This document shows, piece after piece, positions 1 through 9,099 of a stretch of DNA of 38,535 nt. Below the pieces are notes generated by a model that saw nothing but the letters and a program-made list of their open reading frames with translations, had not been told where the DNA came from and did no database searches. The position numbers were made by a program, and so were the translations under genes. The DNA is taken from assembly GCA_029288725.1 (NCBI GenBank), contig JARIGS010000026.1, positions 1-38,535 of the forward strand, read 5' to 3'. This DNA is from Candidatus Nomurabacteria bacterium. Lineage in GTDB: Bacteria > Patescibacteriota > Minisyncoccia > Phycocordibacterales > UBA9973. Position 1 is the first letter of the stretch, and every line of letters starts with the position of its first letter.

Positions 1-24
1 ATCCCGTAGGGATCGCGCTTTTGC
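1..24 (+). terminator. Probable 3' part of an intrinsic terminator (truncated by window edge)
   Basis: ATCCC-GTA-GGGAT followed by CGCGCTTTT; the matching 5' CGCG arm would lie outside the window. Confidence 0.4.
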
Positions 25-30
25 GTTCTA

Positions 31-59
31 TTGACAATAGAAAACTATGGTGTTATCAT
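31..59 (+). promoter_or_regulatory. Sigma70-type promoter upstream of the DEAD-box helicase
   Basis: TTGACA (31-36), 17-nt spacer, TATCAT (54-59). Confidence 0.6.
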
Positions 60-131
60 AGGAGCATTACTATACGTATTGTGTTATTGACTATCTGAGT
101 CTGAATGACACAGTAATAGAAAATAACAAAT

Positions 132-1430
132 ATGCATACAACAAACAGTCGGGGACCGCGTCCAGCACGCTCGTCTTCGTCAGGAGGCAATTATGCGCCT
201 CGTCGTAATTTTAATAGTACTTCGTCAGCTCCTCGCCGTAGTTTCGGTGGTGCTTCTTCCTCTGCAGGATATCGTGGAGGTTCCCGGGGTGGCTTTAGCG
301 GAGGACGCGGTAAGCGTTCATTCAAGGGCGATAGTATCGATACCTCTCGCTTCATTAATCGTGCAACAGCAGTAGAGGAAATAGTACATGTTGCAAAGCA
401 CACCTTTGCTGACTTCGACGTTCATCCTTCATTGCAGGCTAACCTCGATGCCAAGGGCTTCGTCCAGCCGTCACCGATTCAGGATCAGGCTATTCCTGTC
501 GCTTTGGAAGGAAAGGATGTGATCGGTATTGCCAATACTGGTACTGGTAAGACTGTGGCATTTCTTATTCCAATCATCAACAAGCTCGTCAGTGATCGTA
601 ATCACAAGGTCATGATCCTCACGCCAACTCGTGAGCTTGCCCAGCAAATCGAAACCGAGTTCCGTACCCTCACTCATGGCATGAAGCTGTGGAGTGTCTG
701 TGCTGTCGGTGGCCTACCGATCATGCGCCAGATTCGTTCATTGGAAATGGGTGTTCATATCGTTATCGGTACACCTGGACGCGTGAAGGATCTTATCTCA
801 CGCAACAAGATCACGATGTCACAGTACGGCACGATCGTGCTTGATGAGGCAGACCGTATGTTGGACATGGGATTCATCGATGATATGAAGGTCATTCTTG
901 GTGCAATGCCCAAGGAGCGCCAGACCCTGTTTTTCTCAGCGACATTCTCACCTGAAATCAAGGCACTGTGCGGACAATTCCTCACTGATCCAGTAACTGT
1001 TGCGATCAAGACTCGCGATACTGCTGCCAGTGTTGACCAGGATATTATCCGTGTTAGCCATGTCAGTGAAAAGATCGACAAGTTGCATGACTTGCTTGTG
1101 CAGCCCGAATTCAGAAAAGTTTTGATCTTCCGTGAGACCAAGCATCACACTGATGAATTGGCTCGTGAACTTCGCGGCCGTGGCTTTGCTGTCTCAGCAT
1201 TGCACGGTGACATGCGTTCCCGTGAGCGTTCCCGTGCCGTTGAAGCCCTAACCAAGGGTCAGATTCAGGCCGTGATCGCCACTGACGTTGCCGCTCGCGG
1301 TATTGATATCCCCGACATCAGTCATGTAATCAACTACGACACCCCGTCAACCTACGATACCTACGTTCACCGTATCGGCCGTACCGGCCGCGGTAACAAG
1401 AAGGGTGTTGCGCTGACATTTGTTCGATAA
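132..1430 (+). CDS. DEAD-box ATP-dependent RNA helicase with RG/S-rich N-terminal extension
   Basis: Motifs NTGTGKT, PTRELAQQ, DEADRMLDMGF, SATF, HRIGRTGR; N-terminal RGG-like repeats. Confidence 0.93.
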   Translation: MHTTNSRGPRPARSSSSGGNYAPRRNFNSTSSAPRRSFGGASSSAGYRGGSRGGFSGGRGKRSFKGDSIDTSRFINRATAVEEIVHVAKHTFADFDVHPSLQANLDAKGFVQPSPIQDQAIPVALEGKDVIGIANTGTGKTVAFLIPIINKLVSDRNHKVMILTPTRELAQQIETEFRTLTHGMKLWSVCAVGGLPIMRQIRSLEMGVHIVIGTPGRVKDLISRNKITMSQYGTIVLDEADRMLDMGFIDDMKVILGAMPKERQTLFFSATFSPEIKALCGQFLTDPVTVAIKTRDTAASVDQDIIRVSHVSEKIDKLHDLLVQPEFRKVLIFRETKHHTDELARELRGRGFAVSALHGDMRSRERSRAVEALTKGQIQAVIATDVAARGIDIPDISHVINYDTPSTYDTYVHRIGRTGRGNKKGVALTFVR

Positions 1431-1464
1431 TGTGATATCTTATAAAAGCTTTTATAAGCTTTTA

Positions 1465-1537
1465 GCCAATGTAGCTCAGTTGGTAGAGCACGCCCATGGT
1501 AAGGGCGAGGTCATCGGTTCAATCCCGATCATTGGCT
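1465..1537 (+). tRNA. tRNA-Thr (GGT)
   Basis: Cloverleaf: acceptor GCCAATG/CATTGGC, anticodon arm CGCCC-ATGGTAA-GGGCG, T-arm GGTTCAATCCC; 3' CCA not encoded. Confidence 0.92.
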
Positions 1538-1590
1538 CCCGAGGAAATACTTTGATTTTTTCTATTTTTACTGTATAATCACGGCTCATT

Positions 1591-3387
1591 ATGGAAATCA
1601 GAAACATTGCAATCATTGCGCACGTTGACCACGGCAAAACCACTCTCACCGACAAAATGTTGGCTTTTTGTGGCGAGTTGATGGATGGCGGCTCAATGGA
1701 CTCAAACCAAATCGAACGCGAGCGCGGCATTACTATTTATGCAAAAAACACCGCGGTTAACTATAAGGGAACAAAGATCAACATCGTTGATACACCGGGT
1801 CACGCCGACTTCGGTTCAGAAGTGGAGCGTGTGCTTCGCTCAATCGACTCTGTCCTCCTCATTGTTGATGCCCAGGAAGGACCAATGCCGCAGACTCGCT
1901 TCGTCTTGAAGAAGTCTCTAGAACTTGGCCTGAAGCCAATCGTGGTTATTAACAAAATCGACAAGCCAGGATCAGATGTTTCCGCTACGCACGATGCTGT
2001 TTTTGAATTGTTCATGGAGCTTGGCGCAACAGACGAGCAGCTTGATTTCACCACGGTCTATGCAATCGGTCGCGATGGCGTAGCAATGACCAATCCTGAC
2101 GATGAGCGCAAGGATCTTACACCGCTTTTTGAAACTATTTTGGAAAAGGTTCCGGTTGCTGCAAACGACACGACCAAAACATTTCGTATGCAGGCATTTA
2201 ACCTGGCCTACGATAACTTCCTCGGTCGTCTCGCTGTCGGTCGCGTCTACGAAGGCGTGGTGAAGGCAGGTGATACCGTCTATGTGAAAAGTGAAGGGGC
2301 AGAAACACGCACCGCAAAAATCACCAAGCTCTTTACCTTCCACGGCTTTACCCGTGAAGAGGCAGCTGAAGCGCAAGCAGGGGATATCGTCATGCTTGCT
2401 GGTATTCCGGACATTTTCATCGGTGAAACTATCAGTACCGTAAAGGAAATGGAATTGCTTCCTGCTATCACTATCGATGAGCCGACTATCGTGCTCGACT
2501 TCCTCGTGAACAACTCACCATTTGCCGGTAAGGAAGGAAAGTTTGTGACCTCTCGTCAGATTCGCGAGCGTTTGGAACGCGAGCTTGAAGTGAACGTCGG
2601 CTTGAAGGTGGATTTCTCATCAGACGAAAATCGTATCGCCGAAGGCTTCAAGGTTTTTGGTCGCGGTGAAATGCACATTGCCGTATTGCTTGAAACCATG
2701 CGTCGCGAAGGCTATGAGATTCAAATTTCCCAGCCACAGGTTATCATCAAGGACGTTGATGGCGTGAAGAGTGAGCCGTTTGAAGAAGTGACGATCGATG
2801 CTCCAGCAGAACACCAGGGTGTGATCATTGAAAAGCTCGGCATGCGCGGCTTCATCATGGCTGACATGAACTTGAAGCACAATACTGTTCGTATGGTATT
2901 CACCGGTCCGACTCGTGGCTTGCTCGGCTACCGTAACCAGTTCCTCGTTGATACTAAGGGTGAAGGCATCATGTCCTCACGTGTGCTTGGCTTCCGTCCA
3001 TATGCCGGTGAGATCACCCGCCGTCAGGTTGGATCAATGATCTCCATGGAATCAGGCAAGGCATTGGCCTTTGCGTTGTGGGGCTTGCAGGATCGTGGGG
3101 TGCTTTACATTGCACCAAACACTGAAGTCTATGAGGGTATGGTTATTGGTAATACCTCAAAGGGTGAGGAAATGACCGTGAACCCAACCAAGGGTAAGCA
3201 GCTTACGAACATGCGCGCTTCTGGTTCTGATGAAGCGGTGAACGTTATTCCAGCCTGGACGATGTCGATTGAACGCGGCTTGGAAGTGATGACCGATGAT
3301 GAATTCCTCGAAGTCACCCCGTTGTCAGTTCGCTTGCGCAAGCAATACCTGACCGAGACCGACCGCTCAAAGTCACGAAGAAAATAA
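1591..3387 (+). CDS. typA: Ribosome-associated GTPase TypA/BipA
   Basis: [30 protein letters not shown]; full-length 598 aa TypA-like sequence. Confidence 0.96.
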   Translation: MEIRNIAIIAHVDHGKTTLTDKMLAFCGELMDGGSMDSNQIERERGITIYAKNTAVNYKGTKINIVDTPGHADFGSEVERVLRSIDSVLLIVDAQEGPMPQTRFVLKKSLELGLKPIVVINKIDKPGSDVSATHDAVFELFMELGATDEQLDFTTVYAIGRDGVAMTNPDDERKDLTPLFETILEKVPVAANDTTKTFRMQAFNLAYDNFLGRLAVGRVYEGVVKAGDTVYVKSEGAETRTAKITKLFTFHGFTREEAAEAQAGDIVMLAGIPDIFIGETISTVKEMELLPAITIDEPTIVLDFLVNNSPFAGKEGKFVTSRQIRERLERELEVNVGLKVDFSSDENRIAEGFKVFGRGEMHIAVLLETMRREGYEIQISQPQVIIKDVDGVKSEPFEEVTIDAPAEHQGVIIEKLGMRGFIMADMNLKHNTVRMVFTGPTRGLLGYRNQFLVDTKGEGIMSSRVLGFRPYAGEITRRQVGSMISMESGKALAFALWGLQDRGVLYIAPNTEVYEGMVIGNTSKGEEMTVNPTKGKQLTNMRASGSDEAVNVIPAWTMSIERGLEVMTDDEFLEVTPLSVRLRKQYLTETDRSKSRRK

Positions 3388-3391
3388 CTAT

Positions 3392-3425
3392 AAAAGACCC
3401 CCAAAGAATTCTTTGGGGGTCTTTT
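3392..3425 (+). terminator. Intrinsic terminator after typA
   Basis: Perfect inverted repeat AAAAGACCCCCAAAGAATTCTTTGGGGGTCTTTT. Confidence 0.9.
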
Positions 3426-3486
3426 ATTAATTCTTATATTTTTATTGATATTCAATTATCTATTATGATTGTCTTTTAGAAATTAA

Positions 3487-3620
3487 GAACACCCTTAGAC
3501 ATGGTGATCTAAGGGTGTTCGGATCCTTACGGACATTGTTCTGCTTTTCTATTTCAAGAAAGCATACGGTCCCACTTGCTTAGTGGTTCCTCGGGGACCA
3601 AGAGGTCATGCTGGTATGCT
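3487..3620 (+). other. Candidate structured leader or non-coding RNA
   Basis: 13-bp stem GAACACCCTTAGA/TCTAAGGGTGTTC (3487-3499/3508-3520), then nested stem AGCATAC/GTATGCT (3561-3567/3614-3620) enclosing GGTCC/GGACC and CACT/AGTG. Confidence 0.4.
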
Positions 3621-3654
3621 AACAAAGTTTCATTTTAAGGTCAAGAATGGTAGT

Positions 3655-4371
3655 ATGGCTTTTATGAACGAAAAGCGCCTCAAAGAATTTTGGAACAAGG
3701 AATACCGAGATCCGGGGATTTTTCAGTTGTCGGATGAGGCAAGCAGTGACCTGCAGAAGTTCACGCGCTGGCTGCAAAAGGAATACGGCAAGGACGTCCT
3801 TCGCCCCGACATTACGGTGCTTGATGCCGGCTGTGGCAATGGCCGCAATTTGCTGTGGCTGAATGAAGAGTTTCGTGTTAATGGTTTTGGCTATGACATT
3901 TCGGAGGTGGCGATCAAGCAGGCTACCGACAATGCGGCGGCGCAGAAATGGGGAAGTAAACTGACATTCAAGGTTCATTCGATTGCCTTACCAATTCCGC
4001 TCCCTGACGAATCGGTGGATATTGTACTCGATATGATGGCATCGCACTTCCTGAAGGAAAAGGAACGCGCGATCTATTTCAGCGAAGTGGCGCGCGTGCT
4101 GAAACCGCAGGGCGTACTCTTCTTTAAGTCGTTTTATGTTGAAGGTGACCGTCATGCCAAGGATTTGGTAAAAAACGAAAGTGCCGGTGAGCACAATGCC
4201 TACATCCATCCCAAGCTCGGAGTGTATGAGTACGTCTGGGACGATGCCTCAATTGAGGAAACCTTTGGCAAGGACTTTATCCTTCAGCGCAAGGAACCAT
4301 CCTACAAGCACAACATTCGCGGCAAGCCAAATAAGCGCCGTTCAGTAGTCTGTTATTTTGAAAAGAAATAG
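3655..4371 (+). CDS. Class I SAM-dependent methyltransferase
   Basis: Motif I VLDAGCGNGRNLLWL, post-I GYDIS; start MAFMNEKRL preferred over the upstream start in the ORF track. Confidence 0.85.
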   Translation: MAFMNEKRLKEFWNKEYRDPGIFQLSDEASSDLQKFTRWLQKEYGKDVLRPDITVLDAGCGNGRNLLWLNEEFRVNGFGYDISEVAIKQATDNAAAQKWGSKLTFKVHSIALPIPLPDESVDIVLDMMASHFLKEKERAIYFSEVARVLKPQGVLFFKSFYVEGDRHAKDLVKNESAGEHNAYIHPKLGVYEYVWDDASIEETFGKDFILQRKEPSYKHNIRGKPNKRRSVVCYFEKK

Positions 4372-4389
4372 GATATCATGAATCCTATT

Positions 4390-4465
4390 GCCAACGTAGC
4401 TTAGCAGGTAGAGCAGCGGTATCGTAAACCGCAGGTCGCCGGTTCAATTCCGGCCGTTGGCTCCA
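4390..4465 (+). tRNA. tRNA-Thr (CGT), 3' CCA encoded
   Basis: Acceptor GCCAACG/CGTTGGC, anticodon arm GCGGT-ATCGTAA-ACCGC, T-arm GGTTCAATTCC, followed by TCCA. Confidence 0.92.
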
Positions 4466-4470
4466 ACAAA

Positions 4471-4492
4471 AATATCCCCGCAAGGGGATATT
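4471..4492 (-). terminator. Intrinsic terminator for the minus-strand ORF ending at 4499
   Basis: AATATCCCC-GCAA-GGGGATATT; U-rich tail on the minus strand. Confidence 0.7.
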
Positions 4493-4498
4493 CTGGAT

Positions 4499-4963
4499 TC
4501 AGCACAGTTGTTCGGGTGCAGCTTTGTGGCATGTTCGTAAGTATGCCAACCCTTCTGGGCTTAACACTCTCGAGTTACTGTAATATCCCAGGTGTAAGTG
4601 TTCAGGATTGGTGACGATGCGGACTTCATGCAAGCCAGTCTCGAATATTTTTCTTTCTAGTAATACATGGGTATATTGAAAATCCGAAATAATCGCATTG
4701 CTCACCTGAATAGAGGAAAAATCCTTTAGTTTTTGTGAGCAGTGTTTTTCTACCACTGTTTCAGCATCATCCTGTCGAAATAAAATAATGTCTTGAGCGG
4801 TTGCGATATCTTCGTTCCTGATAAAACCCAAGCATACATACGTTCGATAGGGCTGATCTTTGTTGTACCTAAAGATTTCAGCTACCATCTTTTGAGTTGC
4901 TTCAATAATACTTTCTGAGCAGTATTCGTTAATACCGTCAGACGTGAGATAGTGTTGTGCCAT
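4499..4963 (-). CDS. Hypothetical protein
   Basis: ORF 4499..5104(-); start at MAQHYLTSDG chosen to avoid overlap with prfB; start uncertain. Confidence 0.5.
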   Translation of the reverse strand: MAQHYLTSDGINEYCSESIIEATQKMVAEIFRYNKDQPYRTYVCLGFIRNEDIATAQDIILFRQDDAETVVEKHCSQKLKDFSSIQVSNAIISDFQYTHVLLERKIFETGLHEVRIVTNPEHLHLGYYSNSRVLSPEGLAYLRTCHKAAPEQLC

Positions 4964-5054
4964 TGCGTAAAGAATTTTTTGACAGTATCCGATATTTTGG
5001 CGGTGAAGTAAAGGGTCTGCAAAATGCCAATTTTTTGCTACAGTACAAAGGATA

Positions 5055-5936
5055 ATGAACAAGGAAGCGATACAGGAACGGATACAGGCTATCGAAACCG
5101 CCATGATGCAGGGGGATTTTTGGCAGGATAAGAATAAGGCTCAGGCTCAGATCAGGGAATTGCAGGAGCTGAAGGATTCGCTCGAAGGATTGGGCAAGTA
5201 TGACAAGGGCAATGCCGTGATGACGATTTTTGCCGGTGCCGGCGGTGACGATGCCGAGGATTTTGTTGGCATGCTGTTCACGATGTACATGCGCTATGCC
5301 GAGAAACAAGGCTGGCACCTGTCCTCAATGGAACAACACGCTAATGATCATGGTGGCTACCGTAACATTACGTTCGCGATAGAAGGCAAGCGTGCGTATG
5401 GAACATTAAAAAACGAATCCGGTGTCCATCGCCTCGTGCGTATCTCACCGTTCAATGCCAATGGCAAGCGTCAGACGTCATTTGCGATGGTGGAAGTTAT
5501 TCCAGAATTTTCGAAAGGGGATACTGAAATTGTTATTCCCGACAATGAATTGGAATACTCCTTTGCCCGCGCTGGGGGTCCTGGTGGTCAGAATGTGAAT
5601 AAGCGAGAGACTGCTGTTCGTGTCGTGCACCTCCCCACAGGCTTGTCTGTCCATGCTACCAACGAACGCAGTCAGGAACAGAATAAGGAAAAGGCATTGG
5701 AATTGTTGAAAGGAAAACTCTACAAGCGACAGGAGGAAGAACGCAAAGCGTCAGAACATGGCATGCAGATTTCCAAAACCACCGACAACGAATGGGGAAG
5801 CCAAATGCGCTCATACGTATTGCATCCGTACAAACAGGTGAAAGACCACCGCACCGGCGTCGAAGTTAACAATGCCGAGGCGGTACTGGAGCGTGGCGAT
5901 ATTGAACCGTTTCTTGAGGCTGAACAAGGCCTGTAA
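5055..5936 (+). CDS. prfB: Peptide chain release factor 2 (N-terminally short)
   Basis: [59 protein letters not shown] (GGQ motif). Confidence 0.93.
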   Translation: MNKEAIQERIQAIETAMMQGDFWQDKNKAQAQIRELQELKDSLEGLGKYDKGNAVMTIFAGAGGDDAEDFVGMLFTMYMRYAEKQGWHLSSMEQHANDHGGYRNITFAIEGKRAYGTLKNESGVHRLVRISPFNANGKRQTSFAMVEVIPEFSKGDTEIVIPDNELEYSFARAGGPGGQNVNKRETAVRVVHLPTGLSVHATNERSQEQNKEKALELLKGKLYKRQEEERKASEHGMQISKTTDNEWGSQMRSYVLHPYKQVKDHRTGVEVNNAEAVLERGDIEPFLEAEQGL

Positions 5937-5954
5937 TAAGAGCCCTTTTGTCTA

Positions 5955-5983
5955 TTGACTTTTTATAAAAAATGTGATATGAT
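5955..5983 (+). promoter_or_regulatory. Sigma70-type promoter
   Basis: TTGACT (5955-5960), 17-nt spacer, TATGAT (5978-5983). Confidence 0.7.
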
Positions 5984-6006
5984 TTAATTAAGAAATGCTC
6001 ATTCAC

Positions 6007-6073
6007 AGGAGTTTTGGTTGTTTCCAGAATGCTTCGCTTCGGAGCCTTGCGGTAACAATCAAAACTTAAAAAC
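6007..6073 (+). promoter_or_regulatory. Structured 5' UTR with AGGAG followed by long hairpin
   Basis: AGGAG 6007-6011; GTTTTGGTTGTTTCC (6011-6025) pairs with GGTAACAATCAAAAC (6051-6065); inner GCTTC/GGAGC; ATG at 6074. Confidence 0.55.
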
Positions 6074-6481
6074 ATGAAAACAGTTGTTGTTATAAACATC
6101 CCTCAACTTTTTGGTAACGGTAAAAGAAAAATTAACATGCTTGTGTATGAGAATAAACAGCATACTAATGATGAATCATCCATAATCCGCGATCTGATGG
6201 GTGGTGATTTTATGGGAACCTTCAGGTACGATCTTGCCAACCTGGATCAAATTAAAATTCTGATGGCGGAAAATGTGCAAGATGTATTGGATCGCGCAAA
6301 ACAACATACCGCGGAAACCGGCATAGTGTTTGAAAACCAGGCCGGCCAGTTTATGCTGTTGAACACACAATCAAGGGAAGATCTTGAGAACGTGATACGT
6401 AGCATCGTTGGTGACGCTCAGTTCAGGGTAGCTTCAGACAAATATGGTTTAATGAAGTGCGTGCCCACGTTATCTGCTTAA
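6074..6481 (+). CDS. Hypothetical protein (135 aa)
   Basis: ORF with upstream promoter and downstream terminator. Confidence 0.7.
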   Translation: MKTVVVINIPQLFGNGKRKINMLVYENKQHTNDESSIIRDLMGGDFMGTFRYDLANLDQIKILMAENVQDVLDRAKQHTAETGIVFENQAGQFMLLNTQSREDLENVIRSIVGDAQFRVASDKYGLMKCVPTLSA

Positions 6482-6502
6482 AATGTTTTCTCAAAACCAA
6501 GA

Positions 6503-6538
6503 CCCCTCATCTATCGTTTTATAGTGAGGGGCTTTTTT
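6503..6538 (+). terminator. Intrinsic terminator
   Basis: CCCCTCATCTAT...ATAGTGAGGGG followed by CTTTTTT. Confidence 0.85.
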
Positions 6539-6576
6539 ATTTCACGCTCAACAATATGCTATACTGATAATTCGTT

Positions 6577-7257
6577 ATGATTAAGTTTGTAAATGTTTCA
6601 AAAGTCTATCCAAACGGTTCCGTGGCATTGGAAAATGTGAATTTGGAAATAGGAAAGGGTGAATTTGTGACTATTGTCGGTCCGTCCGGTGCTGGCAAGA
6701 CCACGCTTAATAAGCTCATGCTTGATGAGGAACGACCAACTGAAGGGACGGTTCTGTTTGAAAATGTCGACATCAATACCTTCAGTCGCAGTCAGATCAC
6801 CGCGCTTCGTCGCCGCATCGGTACGGTCTTCCAGGAATTCCGTCTTCTGCCAAATAAGACCGCTTATGAAAACATTGCCTTCGCAATGGAAGCCGCTGGC
6901 AAAAGCGATGAGGAAATTGTTTCCGACGTGCCGCACGTTCTCCAGCTTGTTGATATGGCTGATCGCATGTTTCACTTTCCGAATCAGTTGTCTGGTGGAG
7001 AAAAGCAGCGCCTGGCCATTGCCCGCGCCATCATCAATCAGCCGGAAGTATTGATCGCCGATGAGCCAACCGGCAATCTCGACTCTCGCAATACTGCGGA
7101 AGTGATTGAAATTTTGAAGAAGATCAATGACCTTGGTACGACCGTTATTCTTACCACCCATGATCCACAGCTGATCAAGGCCGTGGGGCAGCGCATTATC
7201 AGCATGGAACGTGGCCGCGTCGTAGGGGATGACCAACGGGCTGCAACGGTCATATAA
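6577..7257 (+). CDS. ftsE: Cell division ATP-binding protein FtsE
   Basis: Walker A GPSGAGKTT, signature LSGGEKQRLAIARA, Walker B VLIADEPTGNLD; followed by ftsX. Confidence 0.94.
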   Translation: MIKFVNVSKVYPNGSVALENVNLEIGKGEFVTIVGPSGAGKTTLNKLMLDEERPTEGTVLFENVDINTFSRSQITALRRRIGTVFQEFRLLPNKTAYENIAFAMEAAGKSDEEIVSDVPHVLQLVDMADRMFHFPNQLSGGEKQRLAIARAIINQPEVLIADEPTGNLDSRNTAEVIEILKKINDLGTTVILTTHDPQLIKAVGQRIISMERGRVVGDDQRAATVI

Positions 7258-7268
7258 TACGGTATACT

Positions 7269-8198
7269 ATGGATATGTTTTGGATCAGATTGAAACGAGT
7301 AATCAAGGCAGGGTGGGTAAACTTCCGCCGCAATAGTGTCGTGTCATACGCCGCTATTTTGGTCACGACTATCACGTTGGCTGTGGTGACAGGATTATTT
7401 CTCTTCCAGGCTATTCTCAATGCCTCCATTGCAAGTATTCAGAGCAAGGTTGATATTGCGGTGTACTTCACCGTCAATGCACCGGAGGATCAGATTCTCA
7501 GCCTTGAAGGTACGTTGCAAAAAATGCCGGAGGTTGCGTCCGTCCAGTATATTTCAGCTGATCAGCAGGTTTTGGCATTTCGTGACCGTCATTCCAATGA
7601 CTACCTGACCCTTCAGGCCCTTGATGAGCTTGGCGATAATCCATTCGGTGGATTGCTTCAGATTACTGCCAAGGACCCAAGTCAGTACGAAGCCATTGCC
7701 CAGGTGCTCGAAGGCGATACTGATATCGCTCATGACAATTCCCAAATCATTCAGCGCATCAACTATTCTCAGAACAAGGACATTATTGATCGTTTGAACA
7801 ATCTTATTTTCAATGCTCGTCGCTTTGGCTTGATCCTGACCCTTATCCTCTCATTGGTCTCTATCATCATCATGCACACCACCATTCGTCTCACCATCTA
7901 CATGGCTCGTGAGGAAATCGGTATCATGCGCCTGGTTGGTGCCAGCGGCTCATACGTCCGTGCGCCATTCCTTGTTCAGGGCATGCTCTACGGTGCCTTT
8001 GCCTGGCTACTCACCAATATCGTCTTTTTCCCACTGACTTACCTTGCTGGTGACAAGCTCACTGACCTGCTCGGTATCAATCTTTACTCATACTACACTA
8101 GTCACTTCTTCTCAGTCAGCGGTCTCGTGCTCCTTATCGGATTGCTCCTCGGTATGATTTCTAGTCTGATGGCCGTTCGCCGATACTTGAACGTGTAG
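7269..8198 (+). CDS. ftsX: Cell division protein FtsX (permease-like)
   Basis: Four-TM FtsX architecture, directly downstream of ftsE. Confidence 0.92.
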   Translation: MDMFWIRLKRVIKAGWVNFRRNSVVSYAAILVTTITLAVVTGLFLFQAILNASIASIQSKVDIAVYFTVNAPEDQILSLEGTLQKMPEVASVQYISADQQVLAFRDRHSNDYLTLQALDELGDNPFGGLLQITAKDPSQYEAIAQVLEGDTDIAHDNSQIIQRINYSQNKDIIDRLNNLIFNARRFGLILTLILSLVSIIIMHTTIRLTIYMAREEIGIMRLVGASGSYVRAPFLVQGMLYGAFAWLLTNIVFFPLTYLAGDKLTDLLGINLYSYYTSHFFSVSGLVLLIGLLLGMISSLMAVRRYLNV

Positions 8199-8204
8199 GA
8201 AACC

Positions 8205-8468
8205 TTACCACTTTCCCGGACCGTCTCCCTCCAAATACCATTTGTCACCATACTGATCGATGCCAATGATTTGTCCATCACTGGTCATACACACCCCTGA
8301 GGTGTCAGTCTTTGCGATCAGCTTTGTGCACCCTCGAAAGGCATAGTAATTATCAAAACTGCTGTGTGCCACACGGAGCTTGTGCACCTGTACGATTACC
8401 AATGCAGCGATGACAATACCGATAATGGAAAGGGTACCAAATACTATGTTCTTTCGTGAATTAGTCAT
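8205..8468 (-). CDS. Hypothetical single-TM protein
   Basis: Start MTNSRKNIVFGTLSIIGIVIAALVIVQ; -10-like TATACT 7 nt upstream of ATG. Confidence 0.6.
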   Translation of the reverse strand: MTNSRKNIVFGTLSIIGIVIAALVIVQVHKLRVAHSSFDNYYAFRGCTKLIAKTDTSGVCMTSDGQIIGIDQYGDKWYLEGDGPGKW

Positions 8469-8485
8469 AATGAAGAGTATATCCT

Positions 8486-9055
8486 TTATTGCGCCTTTTT
8501 CCGAGGCTTTACGATCAGCACTGTCATAATAGTATTGGTAATAATCATCACGACGGAGTGAAGGGTGGTGGCAATATTGTAGGTGCGTAATGAAAAGAGT
8601 GCGAGGATGTGGCGGAGGGCATTCATACTGTAGAGTATTGGCGTTTCTGTTGCGGGGAAATGCCAAGTCTTGCGAATGGTGGGAATGAATGCGATGAGGT
8701 CAATGCTGACGGCGATAATGACCGAAATGGTTGGATCCTTCGTAAGGATCCAGGGAATAATGCCGAGCAATGCGGCGATAAGAAAATACGTGTCGCTTCT
8801 GACGATGTGCTTGAAGCCGTAGCGTAATGAAAAGAGAAAAATAATGACGGTGAATATTTCTGAAGCGGCGGTTGGCAATGCACCAATGCCGGCACCCTTG
8901 GCAACCTGTCCAAAAAAGATAATGCAGGACACGATCGTCCAAATCATCCAGGTATAGGGATGGGGTTGGACGCGTCTTTTTACAATGTCGATAAGATAGG
9001 GAACATTGCCAACAATGGCGAGTAGGGCGGCAATAACCGCAACGGCTGCTTTCAT
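8486..9055 (-). CDS. Multi-pass membrane protein, possibly PQ-loop/SWEET-like
   Basis: Hydrophobic segments; GNVPYLIDIVKRRVQPHPYTWMIW resembles a PQ-loop motif. Confidence 0.55.
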   Translation of the reverse strand: MKAAVAVIAALLAIVGNVPYLIDIVKRRVQPHPYTWMIWTIVSCIIFFGQVAKGAGIGALPTAASEIFTVIIFLFSLRYGFKHIVRSDTYFLIAALLGIIPWILTKDPTISVIIAVSIDLIAFIPTIRKTWHFPATETPILYSMNALRHILALFSLRTYNIATTLHSVVMIITNTIMTVLIVKPRKKAQ

Positions 9056-9061
9056 ACAACC

Positions 9062-9093
9062 AGTATATCAAAGAGCGCTCTATTTGATATACT
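9062..9093. promoter_or_regulatory. Mirrored divergent promoter / palindrome
   Basis: AGTATATCAAA-GAGCGCTC-TA-TTTGATATACT: perfect 11-bp arms, each containing TGATATACT, 6 nt from each divergent ATG. Confidence 0.7.
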
Positions 9094-9099
9094 AAGGAC

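Noticed and set aside
3487-3620. T-box, SAM riboswitch or tmRNA
   Set aside because: No T-box consensus (GGTGGNACCGCG), no recognisable SAM-riboswitch core and no tmRNA ends; left as an unassigned structured region
5055-5936. UGA recoding (as in Gracilibacteria/SR1)
   Set aside because: An intact RF2 gene is present and TGA is used as a stop, e.g. at 31573-31575
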